NCBI GenBank assembly: GCA_900545245.1
Contig: UQYV01000001.1
Span: 110,402-174,401 of the forward strand
Reading direction: 5' to 3'
Length of the DNA: 64,000 nt
From: an uncultured Bacteroidales bacterium
GTDB taxonomy: Bacteria; Bacteroidota; Bacteroidia; Bacteroidales; UBA932
Below the pieces are notes generated by a model, which saw nothing but the letters and a program-made list of their open reading frames with translations, was not told where the DNA came from and searched no databases. Of the stretch, positions 34,805-44,008 are shown piece by piece. Position numbers and translations under genes: made by a program. Position 1 is the stretch's first letter. The number at the start of each line of letters is the position of its first letter.

Positions 34805-37800
34805 TTAGAACTGAATGTCAAGTCCAATCGTGAACACACGGCTCTTAGGGTAGGCACCCCAGTCGAAGCCCGGGGTGAGAGGGCTGCTGAGCATACTCAC
34901 TTCAGGGTCGAATCCGCTATATTTCGTCAGGCAGAACAGATTTTGGGCGGAGACATATAATCTCAATTTGTTGACCCATATCTTCCTCGTCCATTTTTCC
35001 GGAAGGGTGTAGCCGAGGGTGATGTTCTTCAGACGAAGGAATGATGCGTCCTCAATGAAACGGGAGCTGATGTCATAAGGAATATATCCCGTTGCGGACG
35101 GAACTTTGTTCGATGCGTTTGACGGTTTCCATCTGTCGCCCACTTCCGCGAGCATATTCGTGCGCTCGTTGCGGCTCTGGGTGAGATATACCCTCATCGC
35201 GTTGTAGACATCGTTGCCTGCGCTGAACTGGAGGAGGAAACTGAAGTCGACTCCGTAGAACTGGAAGCGGTTGGTGATACCTCCGTAGAAGTCCGGGTAG
35301 CCGTTTCCGATGCTGGTCCTGTCGTCCGGGGTGATTTTGCCGTCACCGTTTATGTCCTTATACTTCGTCATTCCCGGCACCGGGGCATATCCTCTCGGGC
35401 TGAGGTCCACAACACCGTCTTTGAGCTGGAGCGTGCCGTCCGGGAGCATATTGAAGTCGGAGTATTGATAAACGCCGTCGAATACATATCCGTACATATC
35501 TCCGAGTGAGGAACCGACGTAGGAGATGTAGTCGTCCTGGGTGAAGTTGCTGTTGAATCCGGACTTTCTTGCGATGTAGTCAGTGCCGTCCTGGAGGGAT
35601 ACGAGCGTGTTTTTGATGAACGAAAGGTTGAAATCCGTGGACCAGGAGAAGTTGCGGCGGGAGAAGTTGATGCTGCTGATGCTCAGTTCCACTCCGGCGT
35701 TGCGGATTTTGCCGACATTCTGCCACTGGCTGCTGAAACCGGTGACATAGGCGAGTTTCTGCTGGATGAGGAGGTCTTTGGTGTCTTTCACAAAGCCGTC
35801 GAGAGTGATGTTGAGACGGTTGTCGAAGAATCCGAGGTCGAGACCTATGTTCGTTGTCATCGAACCTTCCCAGCGGAGGTCGTAATTGGCAATCTGTTTC
35901 GGAGTGAGGGCGGTGTAGGTGGTCGTTCCCATTCCGATTTTGCTGTCGGTGTAGAGGTCAATGGAGAGGTAGTTGGTGATGCGGTCGTTTCCTACCGTTC
36001 CCCATCCTGCCCTGAGTTTCATTGTGGAGATTGGGTCAACGTCCTTGAGCCAGGCCTCGTTCTTCATATTCCACGAAGCGGCGAATGACGGGAAGAATCC
36101 CCATTTGTGCTTTGGTGAGAAGACTGTGGATGCGTCGGCGCGGAATGTCGCGGTGAGCATATAGCGGTCGTCATAGCTGTAGAAGCCTCTTGCAAAGAAG
36201 GAAAGGCGCATACTCTTTGTGCGGGTGGTGTTAACCTTTGACGGAGTGGCTCCCAGGCCGAGGTTGTCGGTGCCGAAGTTCTCGAACGGGAAGTCCTTTG
36301 ACTGCCCGAGGAGCGACTCGTAGCCTGTGCCGGCACTCTCGTGACCGAGCATGAGATTCACGTTGTGCTTTTTCTTGAAGCGGTTCTGGTAGGTGAGGGT
36401 GTTGCTGATTTGCCAGCGTTTGTTCCTCGCCATAGTGGTCTCTCCGAACGGACCTCCTGCGCGGTAGGCGTTGCTGGTGGTCTCGTGGTAGAAGTTGTCA
36501 CGCCTCTGGTAGTTGGTGTTGTAGGTGGCTGCGCTCTTGAATGAGAGATGCTTGTTGAACTTGATTGTCGCTGCCACATTGCCAATCCACTGTTCCTGTT
36601 TTGTGGAGCTGTCCACAGACTCAGCCTGGATTATCGGGTTGATTCGGTTGGAGTCGAAATTGGACTCTTCAGCGGCTGTCGGGTCGTACATCAGGTGGCG
36701 AAGGTCGTACTGGCTCACTTTCAGGCCTCCTACAGGGCGGTAGGCGATGAGGTTCGCAAGTTGGCTGCCTCCCGTGCCGGCTCCTGTCTTGGTGGAGTTG
36801 GTGTAGTTGAGGGAACCATCAACAATGAGCCAATTGGTGATTTCCTGGCGGATTTTCACTCTGGCATTGTGCTTTTTGTAGCCGCTGTTGACGAAAATAC
36901 CGTCTTCGTCGAAGTAGGAATATGAAATCGTGTATTGCGACGCTTTCGTGCCTCCGCGGACGCTGATGTCGTGGTTTTGTGACCAAGTCGGACGGAACGC
37001 CTCTTTTTGCCAGTCAATCGCGTCTGGGAAGTCGCGATAGTCTTCGAGACTCTGATATTTATATGGAACCCCATTTTCGTCGTTTCCGCTCTTGAAATAG
37101 GTGTCTCCATATTTCGAAGGGTTGGTTTCGAGCTGAAGGCTCACAAAATCGTAGGCGCTGATGGTTTCGAGTCTTTTCGAGAGTTGGCGGTAGCTCGCCG
37201 AACCGTTGTAGGAAATCTGCGGCAGGCCTTCTTTACCCGATTTTGTGGTCACGAGCACGACTCCGTTGGCTGCACGCGCACCGTAGATTGCGGCTGCGGA
37301 TGCGTCTTTGAGCACGTCGATGGACTGGATGTCCTGGCTTGCGAGGAAGTCGATGCTGGAAACCTCGAATCCGTCAACTATGAAAAGAGGTGCTGAGTCA
37401 CCGTTTACTGTTCCGACACCACGGATTTTGATGTCATATCCCGCGCCCGGAGTTCCGTCCGATGCAGTGATGTTCACACCGGCAATCTGGCCTCCGAGAG
37501 CTTCCACCACAGAACTGGTCTTGAAATCCTTGAGTGCCTTGTCGCTGATGGATGAAACAGAGCCGGTGAGGTCGCTCTTCTTCACTGTGCCGTAGCCGAT
37601 GACCACGACTTCTTCAAGCTGGGTGTTGTCCGGACGGAGTTTGATGTCCACGACAGACCTTCCGCCCACTGCGACTTCCTGGGTGATGTAGCTGATGTAA
37701 CTGAAACTCAGACTTGCGTCGGAAGGTACGCTGATGACATACTTTCCGTCGGCGTCGGTGACTGTTCCATTGTCGGTGCCGCTCTGGGAGACTCCCGCTG

Positions 37801-37930
37801 CGATGAGCGGGTCTCCGTTTTCGTCAACCACCGTTCCTCTGACCTTGATTCTCTCCTGTGAGTATGCCGTGATGCAGAGCAATGTTGCGGCTGTGCAGAG
37901 CAATATGTTCTTTATATTTTTCATTTTCAT
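34805..37930 (-). CDS. SusC/RagA-family TonB-dependent transporter
   Basis: 1041 aa outer-membrane transporter. Signal peptide (MKNILLCTAATLLCITAYSQ); carboxypeptidase-like regulatory domain (VRGTVVDENGDPLIAAGVSQSGTDNGTVTDADGKYVISVP). TonB box region LEEVVVIGYGTVKKSDLTGSVSSIS. Plug domain (SVVEALGGQIAGVNITASDGTPGAGYDIKIRGVGTVNGDSAPLFIVDGFEV, RGANGVVLVTTKSG). Then a 22-strand barrel ending in the aromatic FTIGLDIQF. It imports oligosaccharides bound by SusD into the periplasm with TonB energy. It lies 12 bp downstream of the SGBP-like gene, and the susD-like gene follows. Confidence 0.96.
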   Translation of the reverse strand: MKMKNIKNILLCTAATLLCITAYSQERIKVRGTVVDENGDPLIAAGVSQSGTDNGTVTDADGKYVISVPSDASLSFSYISYITQEVAVGGRSVVDIKLRPDNTQLEEVVVIGYGTVKKSDLTGSVSSISDKALKDFKTSSVVEALGGQIAGVNITASDGTPGAGYDIKIRGVGTVNGDSAPLFIVDGFEVSSIDFLASQDIQSIDVLKDASAAAIYGARAANGVVLVTTKSGKEGLPQISYNGSASYRQLSKRLETISAYDFVSLQLETNPSKYGDTYFKSGNDENGVPYKYQSLEDYRDFPDAIDWQKEAFRPTWSQNHDISVRGGTKASQYTISYSYFDEDGIFVNSGYKKHNARVKIRQEITNWLIVDGSLNYTNSTKTGAGTGGSQLANLIAYRPVGGLKVSQYDLRHLMYDPTAAEESNFDSNRINPIIQAESVDSSTKQEQWIGNVAATIKFNKHLSFKSAATYNTNYQRRDNFYHETTSNAYRAGGPFGETTMARNKRWQISNTLTYQNRFKKKHNVNLMLGHESAGTGYESLLGQSKDFPFENFGTDNLGLGATPSKVNTTRTKSMRLSFFARGFYSYDDRYMLTATFRADASTVFSPKHKWGFFPSFAASWNMKNEAWLKDVDPISTMKLRAGWGTVGNDRITNYLSIDLYTDSKIGMGTTTYTALTPKQIANYDLRWEGSMTTNIGLDLGFFDNRLNITLDGFVKDTKDLLIQQKLAYVTGFSSQWQNVGKIRNAGVELSISSINFSRRNFSWSTDFNLSFIKNTLVSLQDGTDYIARKSGFNSNFTQDDYISYVGSSLGDMYGYVFDGVYQYSDFNMLPDGTLQLKDGVVDLSPRGYAPVPGMTKYKDINGDGKITPDDRTSIGNGYPDFYGGITNRFQFYGVDFSFLLQFSAGNDVYNAMRVYLTQSRNERTNMLAEVGDRWKPSNASNKVPSATGYIPYDISSRFIEDASFLRLKNITLGYTLPEKWTRKIWVNKLRLYVSAQNLFCLTKYSGFDPEVSMLSSPLTPGFDWGAYPKSRVFTIGLDIQF

Positions 37931-37942
37931 TGAACGTGCTGA

Positions 37943-40123
37943 TTATTGGAAATTAGTGTCGAACCATACGAAGAGCGGGAAGAGTCTGTATGGGTCTTTT
38001 GCTCCTGCCGGGTCTTTGCCGTCAGAACCGAATACGACCTGTGCAGTGAAGATTCCGTTTGCATAGCCGTTGTCGTCCATAAATTTTTCAGGAGCGATGT
38101 AGAGGGCAAGGTCTTCCTGACGGAGGTATCCTGCCGTTTTTGCGATATGCTCCGGTCTTCCGTAGCTTGAAATAGGATCTCTCGAAGATTTGTTGTATGC
38201 TACATTGATTGAGCTGTAGTATGTTGACCATACGGTGGATAGGAATGTCGTCTTTTCCGTATCCGGAGCGCCATTTTTGTGTGAATCCGGTCCGTTGAGA
38301 TTCCAATAGTTGAAGCTGCGTCTGAAGTCCATTTTAATGTTTTTCAGTTCTTCGCCCCGGACGACAATGTTGTTCTTCAGGATTGTCGGAGGAACAGATG
38401 TCGTTCCGGTCTTAGGGTTGCAGCGGACAGCGAACGGATTATATTGTATGCTATAGCCACCTTCTGTTCTCGGAGCATTGAAGTCGAAGAATACAGGAAT
38501 CTTCATCACGGTCTCTCCCGATGTCCCGACCCCGGTCTTTATGTTCACGAATACGAAATGGGCACGCATATTTGCTATCTTGCCCTCAAATACAGAGGGG
38601 TCAGTGGTGAGTTTTCCGGTTTTTTCGTCAATGCTCACGCATTTGGTGTTGCTTCCGCCCTTGATTTCATAAAGGACTTCAATTCCTTCCTTGATGTCTG
38701 ACTCAATCACCGGAATTGTAGTCGGTCCGGTAGTTGAAACTCTGAACTGGTCGGCGTAGTCCTGAATAGGATTGAGACCGAGGTTGTTGCCCCAGCGGAC
38801 GAAGGTGAACGCATAAGGGTTTTCGATTGTGTTCCACTTGACGGTGGCGCTGAGCGAGCCCTTAGGGTTCTGTGCCTTGACCTTGAAACTGTATTCTCCT
38901 TGTGCGATTTTGTTTTTCTTAGGCACCGAAATCGTTCCGTTGAGTTCGTTGATGGTGAGCTCTTTAAGCGCGTCAGGGAGCTCCTCGAAGGAGTAAGTTA
39001 CCTCATCTCCATCGCTTTGCTTAGGTTTGAGATTGACCTTGGTGCCTTCCCAGACGGTGGTGTCGTTGTAGGCGAGAAGGGTAATCGGAGCGATGTATTC
39101 GACAATTCCGATGCGGAGCACCTGGTCGAAGTCTCTTTCTCCGTAGTTGTTCTTTGCGCTGACAGAGAGCACTATTTCGTCTCCGATTGCATATTCGTGT
39201 CCCTTTGCGAGCGTGATGACGCCGCTTGTCTTGTCGATGCTGAATTTGTCGCTCTCAGGGATGACTTTCTTTATGCTGAACTCCAGTCCTGTCACAGAGC
39301 CGATAAACTCCGGAACAGGGGAGGTGTAGCTTTCACCGGCTTCCACTTTTGCAGTTGAAGGGTTATAGGCAAGGGATATAGGAGCGGATGCGACTTCCAC
39401 TGTGAGGGCGTCACTGAACAGACCTTCTTCCGAATCTGCTCCGAACACCATCGTGGTGAGCTTGAAATCAATTACATAGACTCCTGCATTGAACTTATTG
39501 TTTTTGAGTATGCTGAATTTGCCACTCTTGTCGACGCTGAAAAGTCCGTCCCATTCCTTTAGAGCCTTTCCGTCGCGGCGCACTCCGCTGATGAGGTAGT
39601 TGCGGATTGAGATGTGCTCGCCCTCTGTTGTGATTTGTGCAGTCGGGAGTTCTTCGTCTGAACCTGTGTTTGTCACCTGACTGAGAAGAATTGTAATTCT
39701 GTCAGGCGAAACTTTGATTCCCTCCGGAATGGCAGGCATCATATTCACTGTGATGGCCTCCGCAAATTCGTGGCGTTCTCCGCCCACTTTGCAGGCGATG
39801 CCGATACGGTATTTTCCCACAGGGAGATTGTCGCTTTTGCGGATGCTGAAGACTCCGGTTGTGGGGTCAATGGAGAAACACTCTGCTGTCACAGCTTCGT
39901 CTTCGCGTTTGACGCTGAAAATTTCGAAACTTTCCGGGGTCCCGCCGTGCCAGGTCGGGGTGATGTCCATATTGGTGGACGGACCTATGTCGGTGATGCC
40001 CGGGTAGTGGAGCGCAAATGCCCCCGTGTCGGTCAGTTCCGCCTTGCAGGAGGAGACTGAAACGATAATTGCCGTCAGCGCAACGAGTGCCGCTGTGGCT
40101 TTTCTGGTTATTGTTCTTGACAT
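37943..40123 (-). CDS. Surface glycan-binding lipoprotein with cadherin-like repeats
   Basis: 726 aa. Lipoprotein Cys26 (AIIVSVSSCKAE). Five or six Ig/cadherin-like repeats follow, each with a motif of the type FSIDxxTGxxSIxKxxxxxxGxYxxxV (FSIDPTTGVFSIRKSDNLPVGKYRIGI; FSVDKSGKFSILKNNKFNAGVYVIDF; FSIDKTSGVITLAKGHEYAIGDEIVLSV; TINELNGTISVPKKNKIAQGEYSFKV). A C-terminal domain (about 560-726, DFRRSFNYWNLNGPDSHKNG...FFPLFVWFDTNFQ) is probably the ligand-binding part. Position between PL12 and susC equals that of the surface glycan-binding protein (BT4661) in the B. thetaiotaomicron heparin locus as I recall it. Binding of heparin is inferred from context. Confidence 0.75.
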   Translation of the reverse strand: MSRTITRKATAALVALTAIIVSVSSCKAELTDTGAFALHYPGITDIGPSTNMDITPTWHGGTPESFEIFSVKREDEAVTAECFSIDPTTGVFSIRKSDNLPVGKYRIGIACKVGGERHEFAEAITVNMMPAIPEGIKVSPDRITILLSQVTNTGSDEELPTAQITTEGEHISIRNYLISGVRRDGKALKEWDGLFSVDKSGKFSILKNNKFNAGVYVIDFKLTTMVFGADSEEGLFSDALTVEVASAPISLAYNPSTAKVEAGESYTSPVPEFIGSVTGLEFSIKKVIPESDKFSIDKTSGVITLAKGHEYAIGDEIVLSVSAKNNYGERDFDQVLRIGIVEYIAPITLLAYNDTTVWEGTKVNLKPKQSDGDEVTYSFEELPDALKELTINELNGTISVPKKNKIAQGEYSFKVKAQNPKGSLSATVKWNTIENPYAFTFVRWGNNLGLNPIQDYADQFRVSTTGPTTIPVIESDIKEGIEVLYEIKGGSNTKCVSIDEKTGKLTTDPSVFEGKIANMRAHFVFVNIKTGVGTSGETVMKIPVFFDFNAPRTEGGYSIQYNPFAVRCNPKTGTTSVPPTILKNNIVVRGEELKNIKMDFRRSFNYWNLNGPDSHKNGAPDTEKTTFLSTVWSTYYSSINVAYNKSSRDPISSYGRPEHIAKTAGYLRQEDLALYIAPEKFMDDNGYANGIFTAQVVFGSDGKDPAGAKDPYRLFPLFVWFDTNFQ

Positions 40124-40212
40124 CTTGTCTGTTATTATGTTTTTCTTATATCTTTCAGAACTTGGCCTGGTGTCCGTTCGCTTGTCTATTGTTCTTATAG
40201 TCAGTACTATAT

Positions 40213-42336
40213 CTATTTCAGACGGTAGCTGAGGCTCTGCGGGCTGCCGTTCACGCTAACTTTGAGCGAAACGCCTTCCGGATGGAATGTCCCGGCCGAA
40301 TCTTCGGTGTTGTCGGTGAATTCCGCCTCGATTTTCGGCTGCTTGTCGCTGAATGGCACGAGGACTGATATGAAGCGGACTGCCTTGCCGGCTTTTTTGT
40401 CAACATTGAGCCTGAACCATACTCTCTGAACCTTGGTGTCAATTTCGTTAGAGAAATATCCGGTGCCTGTCTCTGTCGTAAGGTTGTCTGCGGTTTCGGA
40501 GAAACTCTTGATTATGAGATTGTTGCCGTCGGTGAAGAGGGATTTTGCGCTGAAGGACCTATTTTCCACCTCTGCTTTTGTGGCTGTGTAGGCCTTGCCG
40601 GACTCGTCTTCTTTCGCTCCTCCCCAAAGCTTGAAGTTGAGGTTTAGCTGTGTGTCTGCGCAGTCTCCGTAGGCTTCATCAACTATCACATAATAGCTGT
40701 TATCAACGAAGAAGATTGCACGGCGGATTGTCAGGTCGCTGTAGGCCGGATTCTCTGTGACGAGAACATCGTAGCCGGTGGTGTTCTCCGCGAGAAGCAT
40801 CTTGCCTTCGCGCTTTTCATAGCTTTTGCGTGCCTTTGTCACGACGTTGTGCATTTCTGTCGACGCGTACGTGCGCCGGTCGCTCCCGTCATTATAGGTG
40901 TAGCATCCTGCATCCGGAAGGAAACGTCGTCCGTTCACATAGAGTCCGATTGTCCCGTTGTCGCTCTGATTGTGCCATTTCCAGCCTGTGTCGTAATTGT
41001 TTTTATGGACAAGCATTGTGGAGTTTGCAGTCCATCCGTTACGCATCATATAATAGCCTGTGACAGGGTAGGTTACGAGTGTTGCGGAAGGTTTTGTTCC
41101 AAATTTGCCTTCGGTCGCCATCCATTTCATCTGCTCGTCTTCCGGGAACATTTCGGAATATTTCCTCAGGTTCTTAAGGAGTACGCTCTTGGTCATCCTC
41201 TTGGAACGTGTGTCATTGAAATTGTCGGTCGAGTAGTTCGGATAAATTACGTCCTTTATGAATCCTGCGGCCTTGCGGAGGCATTCAGTGTAGTCGGCAG
41301 GAAGTTCACTTTCGCGGGCGTTCATCTGTGCAGTCTTATATATTGATATGAAGTCGGCAACTACTCCGAGGTGGTAGCTGATGTCAAACTCATTGTGCAC
41401 TCCGTCTTCGTTGAACTGGCTTTTCAACTGGGCTGCCAGCGCTGTTCCGCCGTCCTTGAGCCATTCCTCTGCTTTTGTAAATTCAGGGAAGAGTATTCCC
41501 GCGCTCACTATGGCTTGCTCTTGGGTGAGGCTGATGTTGGCACTCTGATCTGCCCAACGGTTGATGCGGATGGATTCGATGTGCAGGTAGATGGTCCTGA
41601 GAATGAAGATAAGCTCATTCGGAGTCAGGCTTGGAGATTGGGCATAGTAGGGAAGTGCTGCCATCAGGTCGTTCATCCTGCAGCAAGGCTGAAGTCCGGA
41701 CCAAGGAGTCGCATCAGTTTTTCCCTCCGGGACAGGGAAGGCGATGTTGTAGGACTTCCAAGCCTCAAACCAAGATTTGAAGTACTTCTCGTCTTTGGTG
41801 ACAGCGTATGTCTTTGCCTGAGGGAGCATCCACTGGAGGCGGTGCTTCTGGGCGAGAAATTCCTTTTCATTTTCAAGTCCTGCGGGGACAGTATTCCAAT
41901 CGATGCTTCCGTCTTCTGCTGCGAATGACCAATATTTTTCCTGTCCGACAGTGCCGGAGTCTTCCGCGTAAACAGCCACTTTGAACCTCCAACCGGCTTC
42001 TGCTGTGGCCTGGGCAGCGATATTCTGCTCACTTGCCGTAGCCGAAGGCGAAAGGACATTTGCTTCGGGGTTGTAGACAGGACGTGTGCGCCAATAGTCC
42101 ACAAGGGAGGTCAGCGCATTGTAGAGGTCGCCCTTTTCGTTGAATTCTTTGACTTTTTCCAGCCCCGGATAGTCCAGATTGAGAAATGCGAAAGGTTCAT
42201 TAACCTCTCCTATGACTTCTCCATGAGGGGGTGTGGGTTTGAGATTTATGTCTCCGACAGGCTGTTCGGAGAGAATTTCTTTGCTGCAGCCGAAAGCCGC
42301 GATGAGTGCAACTGTGATTAAAAGATATTTTTTCAT
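40213..42336 (-). CDS. Heparinase II/III-family polysaccharide lyase (PL12-like), lipoprotein
   Basis: 707 aa. Lipoprotein signal (LLITVALIAAFGCSKE, Cys17). The N-terminal (alpha/alpha) toroid reads AEAGWRFKVAVYAEDSGTVGQEKYWSFAAEDGSIDWNTVP, LQWMLPQAKTYAVTKDEKYFKSWFEAWKSY, RINRWADQSANISLTQEQAIVSAGILFPEF and GVHNEFDISYHLGVV. These contain the His/Tyr/Asn-type catalytic positions of the family. A beta-sandwich domain (about 430-707) carries GWKWHNQSDNGTIGLYVNGRRFLPDAGCYTYNDG. It cleaves HS/heparin by beta-elimination, leaving unsaturated uronate. First gene of the minus-strand SGBP/susC/susD operon and divergent from GH88. Subfamily specificity is not certain. Confidence 0.9.
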   Translation of the reverse strand: MKKYLLITVALIAAFGCSKEILSEQPVGDINLKPTPPHGEVIGEVNEPFAFLNLDYPGLEKVKEFNEKGDLYNALTSLVDYWRTRPVYNPEANVLSPSATASEQNIAAQATAEAGWRFKVAVYAEDSGTVGQEKYWSFAAEDGSIDWNTVPAGLENEKEFLAQKHRLQWMLPQAKTYAVTKDEKYFKSWFEAWKSYNIAFPVPEGKTDATPWSGLQPCCRMNDLMAALPYYAQSPSLTPNELIFILRTIYLHIESIRINRWADQSANISLTQEQAIVSAGILFPEFTKAEEWLKDGGTALAAQLKSQFNEDGVHNEFDISYHLGVVADFISIYKTAQMNARESELPADYTECLRKAAGFIKDVIYPNYSTDNFNDTRSKRMTKSVLLKNLRKYSEMFPEDEQMKWMATEGKFGTKPSATLVTYPVTGYYMMRNGWTANSTMLVHKNNYDTGWKWHNQSDNGTIGLYVNGRRFLPDAGCYTYNDGSDRRTYASTEMHNVVTKARKSYEKREGKMLLAENTTGYDVLVTENPAYSDLTIRRAIFFVDNSYYVIVDEAYGDCADTQLNLNFKLWGGAKEDESGKAYTATKAEVENRSFSAKSLFTDGNNLIIKSFSETADNLTTETGTGYFSNEIDTKVQRVWFRLNVDKKAGKAVRFISVLVPFSDKQPKIEAEFTDNTEDSAGTFHPEGVSLKVSVNGSPQSLSYRLK

Positions 42337-42446
42337 TTAGCCCAGTGTTTGGTGGTTTTTTACTGATGCAAAATTACATCATCTTCTCCGGTCTGAATGT
42401 CGGCTTTGTTTCATCTTGTGCCACGTTGTTTCAAGAACTTGCATTT

Positions 42447-42478
42447 TTGTTGAAAAATATGCTAAAATTTTCCAACAA
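42447..42478. promoter_or_regulatory. Dyad in the PL12/GH88 divergent intergenic region
   Basis: TTGTTGAAAAAT (42447-42458) and ATTTTCCAACAA (42467-42478) form a 12-bp inverted repeat with one mismatch and an 8-bp spacer. TGAAAAAT recurs directly at 42490. The 361-bp gap must hold the promoters of both divergent operons (TAATTTTG at 42588-42595 for GH88; the same on the minus strand at 42369-42376 for PL12). It is a plausible HTCS or other regulator target. No other gene is visible in the gap. Confidence 0.4.
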
Positions 42479-42697
42479 GTTGGTGTTTGTGAAAAATTCT
42501 TGCACTTTTCTGCACAAAATTAGGGTAGTTTCCACACTTATTCTCAAACTTGCGACAAAACTGAACGAAGACGGGAGGATAATGAACTAATTTTGCATAC
42601 GGTTAATTCCCGCAGTTTCTCGCCACAGGAAACTGACTTGAGTTCGCTTTGGCGTCACCCTCGGGATTTGCCCATTAAACGCTAAAACAGTTTAAAT

Positions 42698-43948
42698 ATG
42701 ACTTTCAGACATTTTACTTCCATTGCCTGTGCAGTAGCGGCGCTTGTGATTTCTTGCAACAACAAAACCCCGGAGTGGGTTGGCGCTGCATTGGAGAGTT
42801 CCACTCAGCAGCTTCTTTCCACTGCGGATGAACTTCGCGACAGCGGACGTTTCCCGCGTTCAATCTGGTCAGGCTGGGACATTGAATTCCTCGCTGAACA
42901 AATCGGCCCTTCTGTCTATGCGAAAGTGGATTCCCTTCGTCCACAGCCTTCAGCGGATAAACTCGGAAAACTCAGAACCTGCGATGTTTACGACTGGACA
43001 AGCGGCTTTTTCCCCGGTTCTCTATGGCTCGCTTATGAGCTGACCGGAGACGAAAGACTCCTGCTTGACGCTGTGGACTACACAAACAAGATGCTCCCGG
43101 CAACATTCTACACCGGCACACACGACCTCGGATTTATGGTCGGTTGCAGCTATGGCAACGCCCTCCGTCTTTGCCCGAACGACAGTCTCAAAACCGTCAT
43201 CATCCGCACGGCAGACAATCTCGCTTCGCGTTTCAATCCTGAAATCGGGGCAATCCGTTCCTGGGATTTCGGCCCGTGGAATTTTCCTGTCATTATTGAC
43301 AATATGATGAATCTCGAACTCCTTTTTCAGGCGAGTAAACTCACCGGAGACAATAAATATAAAGACATCGCAATCCGCCACGCCGACAAGACAATGTCCT
43401 GCCATTTCCGTCCGGATATGACCAGCTATCACGTCGTAAGCTACAATCCTGACGGCAGCATCGAGACACGCCAGACTTTCCAGGGTCGCAGCGACGAGTC
43501 TGCCTGGGCACGTGGACAGGCTTGGGGCGTCTATGGCTACACTGTCTGCTACCGCGAGACGGGAGACAAGAAGTATCTTGAGTTTGCGCAGAAGATTGCG
43601 GATATGATAATCTCCCGCGTCAAGACCGAAGACCACATTCCTCTTTGGGACTATGATGCACCGAATCTTCCGACAACTCCTCGTGACGCTTCTGCAGCCG
43701 CGGTGACTTCTTCCGCACTGTTTGAACTTTGCGGCTATCTGCCTGATGGACAGAAGTATTTCGACTACGCAGAGAGCATTCTCCGCAGCCTTTCTTCTCC
43801 GGAGTATCTTGCGGAGATAGGCACTAACTGCGGGTTTATCCTGAAACATTCGACGGGGTCGCTTGCTCACGGATCGGAGATTGATGTGCCGCTCAATTAT
43901 GCGGACTATTACTATCTTGAATCTATTAAACGTTATGTGGGCGAATAA
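42698..43948 (+). CDS. GH88 unsaturated glucuronyl hydrolase, lipoprotein
   Basis: 416 aa. Lipoprotein signal with Cys20 (AVAALVISCNNK), so periplasm-facing or surface. The (alpha/alpha)6 barrel of GH88/GH105 is recognised by DVYDWTSGFFPGSLWLAYELTGD, SWDFGPWNFPVIIDNMMNLELLFQASK (with the likely catalytic Asp), DESAWARGQAWGVYGYTVCYRETGDKKYLEFAQKIAD and DYDAPNLPTTPRDASAAAVTSSALFELC. The enzyme hydrates the enol-ether of the terminal unsaturated uronate made by lyases, releasing 5-keto-4-deoxyuronate, the substrate of KduI. It starts the plus-strand unit GH88-PL12-sulfatase-DUF3604. A partial copy of the 3' repeat element starts at its stop codon. Confidence 0.93.
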   Translation: MTFRHFTSIACAVAALVISCNNKTPEWVGAALESSTQQLLSTADELRDSGRFPRSIWSGWDIEFLAEQIGPSVYAKVDSLRPQPSADKLGKLRTCDVYDWTSGFFPGSLWLAYELTGDERLLLDAVDYTNKMLPATFYTGTHDLGFMVGCSYGNALRLCPNDSLKTVIIRTADNLASRFNPEIGAIRSWDFGPWNFPVIIDNMMNLELLFQASKLTGDNKYKDIAIRHADKTMSCHFRPDMTSYHVVSYNPDGSIETRQTFQGRSDESAWARGQAWGVYGYTVCYRETGDKKYLEFAQKIADMIISRVKTEDHIPLWDYDAPNLPTTPRDASAAAVTSSALFELCGYLPDGQKYFDYAESILRSLSSPEYLAEIGTNCGFILKHSTGSLAHGSEIDVPLNYADYYYLESIKRYVGE

Positions 43949-43979
43949 AAGGCGGTCTGCCGCGTTGGATGGTTTGATT
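43941..43979 (+). repeat. Stop-codon-anchored repeat, partial copy after GH88
   Basis: GCGAATAAAAGGCGGTCTGC, then CGCGTTGGATGGTTTGATTG. The GH88 TAA lies inside the AATAAAAGG segment. Only the 5' half of the element is present before the PL12 gene begins. Confidence 0.6.
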
Positions 43980-44008
43980 GTTTTGTATTGATGTATAATT
44001 ATAATATG

